The notes under the pieces were generated by a model. The model was not told the DNA's origin. It searched no databases and saw only the letters and a program-made list of their open reading frames with translations. Position numbers and translations under genes: made by a program. 8,196 nt of DNA from Bacillota bacterium (lineage in GTDB: Bacteria; Bacillota; Clostridia; Lachnospirales; Lachnospiraceae), in the NCBI GenBank assembly GCA_023437365.1, contig JAEZGK010000063.1:1-8196 (forward strand), in the 5' to 3' direction. Positions 6,115 to 8,196 of this stretch are shown piece after piece (position 1 is the stretch's first letter; each line of letters starts with the position of its first letter).

Positions 6115-6125
6115 GATTTATTCAT
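6098..6125. promoter_or_regulatory. ArgR/AhrC-like operator (ARG box) overlapping the -35 element
   Basis: On the plus strand, 6098-6115 reads GATGAATAATTATGCAAG. As I recall, the Bacillus AhrC operator consensus is CATGAATAAAAATKCAAK; the match is 15 of 18, with mismatches at the first and two central positions. The ATGAATAA half (6099-6106) is also repeated in inverse as TTATTCAT (6118-6125), giving an 8-bp dyad with an 11-base gap centred on the -35. Binding here would block RNA polymerase. AT-rich DNA makes chance matches easier, and no argR gene is in the window. Confidence 0.5.
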
Positions 6126-6130
6126 AGAAA

Positions 6131-6146
6131 GATACGATTATGTATC
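6131..6146 (-). terminator. Weak hairpin after the PH-domain gene
   Basis: GATAC and GTATC form a 5-bp stem with a 6-base loop immediately at the PH-gene stop, followed only by TTTC. It could act as a weak terminator between this gene and the binding-protein gene, but the stem is short and AT-rich. Confidence 0.25.
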
Positions 6147-6564
6147 AGGTTTTCTCCCGAATTGCCGACTGAAGCTGCTCAAAAAGCGCCCGCGTGCCGT
6201 CTTCGGATTCCGCGGACAGATAGTAGACTTCGCCGCTGCAGCTGAAACGGATGAACACCGGCGCTTTCTCATCGATATATAGGCGTGCCTTGACGCCGCC
6301 TTCCAGCGTATACTGACCTTTTTGCATGCTGCCGATGCCCGCCCCGTTGTCCTTGTTTATGATCTGCGGCACATCCTGCGTCAGCTCCGGATTTTCGATT
6401 TCATCCAGCGGCACTGTGATACCGAATGAGCAGGTGATATTAAGGGCGCTGTCATCAACGCTGAACTGCGCGTCCTTGCTGTCATTTGTCATCATGAGCG
6501 CGACCACGACGATAACGGCTGCGGTAAAGACTACGCCTGCAATAACAGCCCATTTAATTCTCAT
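6145..6564 (-). CDS. Membrane-anchored bacterial PH-domain protein (bPH_5-like)
   Basis: This 139-residue protein has a single N-terminal transmembrane helix (about 5-25) and a small beta-rich domain (about 33-137) resembling bacterial pleckstrin-homology domains of the bPH_5 type. The clues are the early SFGITVPLDEIENPEL segment, PQIINKDNGAGIGSMQKGQYTLEGGVKARLYI (66-97), a strand FIRFSCSGEVYYLS, and a closing helix DGTRALFEQLQSAI. The function of these domains in bacteria is not established. The frame is open 49 codons further upstream, but the ATG at 6564 directly follows a strong AGGAGGG (6569-6575), and the extension crosses the promoter leader. It has its own promoter at 6683-6711. The binding-protein gene follows 97 bases downstream but has its own promoter, so a functional link to the transporter is unproven. 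Domain call is moderate. Confidence 0.7.
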   Translation of the reverse strand: MRIKWAVIAGVVFTAAVIVVVALMMTNDSKDAQFSVDDSALNITCSFGITVPLDEIENPELTQDVPQIINKDNGAGIGSMQKGQYTLEGGVKARLYIDEKAPVFIRFSCSGEVYYLSAESEDGTRALFEQLQSAIREKT

Positions 6565-6632
6565 GCTTCCCTCCTGAAATGAAGGATTCCGAAACGATGA
6601 TACAGCATGGATAGCGGCATGGCAACACCATC

Positions 6633-6655
6633 TGAAAGTACATATTTTACTTTCA
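6633..6655. promoter_or_regulatory. 8-bp inverted repeat in the PH-gene leader
   Basis: TGAAAGTA (6633-6640) and TACTTTCA (6648-6655) are perfect inverted arms around 7 bases. The repeat lies roughly 20-45 bases downstream of the predicted transcription start of the PH-domain gene. It could be an operator for a dimeric repressor or an RNA hairpin; AT-rich arms give only modest RNA stability. An (AT)5 run lies next to it at about 6659-6669. Confidence 0.4.
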
Positions 6656-6682
6656 CAGATATATATATACCGCCTCTGAAGA

Positions 6683-6711
6683 ATTATATCGGTTTCCGCA
6701 TAACGACGCAA
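6683..6711 (-). promoter_or_regulatory. Sigma-A promoter of the PH-domain gene
   Basis: On the minus strand TTGCGT (6711-6706), 17 bases, then a perfect TATAAT (6688-6683). This gives a leader of about 110 bases before the ATG at 6564, long enough for the inverted repeat at 6633-6655 to act as leader or operator. Confidence 0.75.
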
Positions 6712-6864
6712 GAAAAAGGCGGCCTATAACGGTATACTGAAATAACATGGAACAAAAAGATGAAGAAACAAGTCAATAGAATAGTAAAGAATGTGTACAG
6801 GGCTGGCAGCAAAATGCCGATAGATTCATTACCGGGGGCTGCGGCTTCTGGCGACAGAGGCATC
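6712..6864. other. Intergenic stretch upstream of the Sel1 gene, no clear signal
   Basis: This is the right half of the gap between the divergent PH-domain and Sel1 genes. A TATACT at 6733-6738 on the plus strand could be a -10 element, but no acceptable -35 lies at a usable distance. The Sel1 promoter is therefore not identified. A 59-codon hydrophobic frame runs through on the minus strand without a ribosome binding site; see the findings. Confidence 0.5.
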
Positions 6865-6877
6865 GGGAGATAAGCAC

Positions 6878-8167
6878 ATGGATGAAAAGCTGAACACATT
6901 ATATCAGTTGGGCATGAGCCTGTACGAGGCGCGGGAGTATGTGCCGGCGGCATTGTGCTTTAAGGAGGCGGCGGAGCTGTTCCACCCTGCATCGCAGTAC
7001 TGGTATGCGCGCTGTCTGGAATGGGGGCTGGGCGTGTCGGCGGACGCGGGTGAAGCATTCGCGTGGTATGAGCGGGCAGCGCAGCTGGGCGATGCACAGG
7101 CCATGTGCCGGCTTGGCGAGGCCTGCCGGAACGGCGAGCACGGCGAACCGGATATGCGGGCGTCGTTCGGATGGTATAAGCAGGCGGCGGAGCAGGGACA
7201 TGCCTCCGCAATGGAATATGTGGGCAGCTGCTATTTTTTCGGCGATGGCGTGGAGAAGGACCTGGCTCAGGCGGCCAAATGGTATGAAAAGGCTGCAGAA
7301 GAGGGCGACACCCGAGCGCAGTACAACTACGCGCTGTGCCTCAAATACGGCAACGGCATAGAGAAAGACGAGAAAGCCGCGTTTGCATGGGTTGAGAAAG
7401 CGGCGGAGCAGGCCCATCCGGATGCGCTCAACGAGCTGGGGCTGATGTATTATCATGGGGTCGGTACGGATCAGGATACCGTCGAAGCGGCGGACTACTT
7501 CCGGCTGGCGGCAATGAGCGGGCATGCAGCGGGTCAGAACAACTACGGGCAGAGCCTGTATTACGGGTGGGGCATAGAGCAGGACATGACGGAGGCAGCG
7601 GATTGGCTGGAGAAGTCCGCGGAGCAGGGGTATGCGGATGCACAGGTGAACCTTGGCATGTGCTATTGCCGTGGTGACGGGCGTGAAATGGACGGTGCGC
7701 GGGCGTTGTTCTGGATCGAGAAGGCGGTGGACCAGGGAAGTCCGGCAGGAATCAACGCGCTGGCGATGCTGTACTTTAACGGCGTTGGCATCCAGCGGGA
7801 TTACGAGAAGGCGGTTGCGCTGTCGCAGTTGGCCGCGCGCAAGGGCAATGCGGACGCGATGCATCGCCTTGGCATATGCTATGCCGAAGGGCTGGGCGCG
7901 GAAACGGATCAGGCGGAGGCGTATCGCTGGTTCAAAGCAGCCGCTGACAAAGGACACGCGGATTCAATGGCTAACGTGGGCGAGATGCTGCTAAACGGCA
8001 AGGGCGTGGACAAGGACGAAGCTGCAGGCGCGGCATGGCTGAAAAAGGCCGCACAGAGCGGCGACAGGGGAGGCATGAAGCGGCTGGCGGACAGTCTTGA
8101 ACAGGGCGTCGGTATCGAAAGGGACGTGGAAGCGGCTGCGGTGTGGCGCGCAAAGTCTGAGGAATAA
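6878..8167 (+). CDS. Sel1-like repeat (SLR) protein, 12 tandem repeats
   Basis: This 429-residue protein consists almost wholly of Sel1-like repeats, a TPR-related helix-turn-helix unit of 36 residues that builds a curved solenoid for protein-protein binding. After MDEK comes a degenerate first repeat (5-37), then ten full 36-residue repeats in perfect register (38-397), then a truncated last repeat (398-429). The repeat consensus visible here is DAxxxLGxCYxxGxGVExDxxEAAxWxEKAAEQGHA. There is no signal peptide, transmembrane helix or added enzyme domain, so it is predicted to be a cytoplasmic scaffold or adaptor. GGGAGA (6865-6870) lies 7 bases before the ATG. The upstream neighbour is divergent, so the gene is probably transcribed alone, and no terminator is seen before the window ends. 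Bacterial SLR proteins serve varied roles in signalling or envelope assembly; none can be assigned here. Family near certain. Confidence 0.97.
   Translation: MDEKLNTLYQLGMSLYEAREYVPAALCFKEAAELFHPASQYWYARCLEWGLGVSADAGEAFAWYERAAQLGDAQAMCRLGEACRNGEHGEPDMRASFGWYKQAAEQGHASAMEYVGSCYFFGDGVEKDLAQAAKWYEKAAEEGDTRAQYNYALCLKYGNGIEKDEKAAFAWVEKAAEQAHPDALNELGLMYYHGVGTDQDTVEAADYFRLAAMSGHAAGQNNYGQSLYYGWGIEQDMTEAADWLEKSAEQGYADAQVNLGMCYCRGDGREMDGARALFWIEKAVDQGSPAGINALAMLYFNGVGIQRDYEKAVALSQLAARKGNADAMHRLGICYAEGLGAETDQAEAYRWFKAAADKGHADSMANVGEMLLNGKGVDKDEAAGAAWLKKAAQSGDRGGMKRLADSLEQGVGIERDVEAAAVWRAKSEE
6989..8068 (+). repeat. Ten in-register 108-base coding repeats (Sel1 units)
   Basis: Ten consecutive 36-codon units with no insertion or deletion occur in the Sel1 protein. 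The DNA copies are diverged, so this is an old protein-level repeat rather than a recent DNA tandem array. The repetition, with GC-rich codons, creates long spurious frames on the other strand. Confidence 0.9.
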
Positions 8168-8196
8168 TTAAAACAATAAGATATACCGTTCCGAAT

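Noticed and set aside
6748..6780. ATG-initiated 10-codon frame upstream of the Sel1 gene
   Set aside because: No ribosome binding site and too short to support as a leader peptide; no attenuator structure follows.
6899..7957. 352-codon minus-strand open frame opposite the Sel1 gene
   Set aside because: It is the shadow of a GC-rich repeated gene: its Leu/Arg/His-rich composition repeats with the 36-codon period of the Sel1 units, and it has no domain or convincing start.
6989..8068. Regular 108-base periodicity as a CRISPR or recent tandem DNA repeat
   Set aside because: The units are diverged at DNA level and encode an unbroken Sel1 repeat protein; there are no identical repeats with unique spacers.

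Overview
The window looks like chromosomal DNA from a Gram-positive Firmicute, most likely a moderately GC-rich member of the Clostridia (Christensenellales/Oscillospiraceae-like is a guess). The signs are an LCP-family cell-wall glycopolymer transferase, a lipoprotein solute-binding protein tethered by an Ala/Glu/Pro linker, strong AGGAGG-type ribosome binding sites before most genes, AT-rich intergenic regions with near-consensus sigma-A promoters, a DUF2974 lipase-like protein and a bacterial PH-domain protein. There are no rRNA or tRNA genes, transposases, integrases, CRISPR arrays or phage genes.

Layout. Positions 1-519 (+) are the 3' end of a gene for a ComEC-type metallo-beta-lactamase-fold protein that ends in a lamin-tail domain. 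Positions 662-2315 (+) form a likely operon: the LCP transferase, a small four-helix membrane protein, and a 37-residue acidic ORF whose start overlaps the membrane gene's stop. Positions 2328-6711 are on the minus strand. In transcription order these are a membrane-anchored PH-domain protein, an amino-acid-binding lipoprotein with its own promoter and terminator, a permease-ATPase pair with its own promoter and a leader hairpin, and the DUF2974 hydrolase just after an intrinsic terminator. Positions 6878-8167 (+) encode a 429-residue protein made almost wholly of Sel1-like repeats. The 313-base gap at 6565-6877 holds the PH-gene promoter and leader; its right half shows no clear promoter for the Sel1 gene.

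How the genes work together. The binding protein, permease and ATPase form one complete polar/basic amino-acid ABC importer, transcribed as two separately promoted units. An 18-base match to the Gram-positive ArgR/AhrC operator, as I remember that consensus, overlaps the -35 of the binding-protein promoter, so arginine import under ArgR control is a reasonable hypothesis. The LCP group concerns the cell envelope. The PH-domain, DUF2974 and Sel1 proteins have no assigned pathway, and nothing in their context fixes one.

I found no convincing wholly new system. The points most worth a second look are the regulatory elements (ArgR-like box, permease leader hairpin, and a terminator beside a sequestrable ribosome binding site), the small coupled ORF, and the lamin-tail domain on the first protein.
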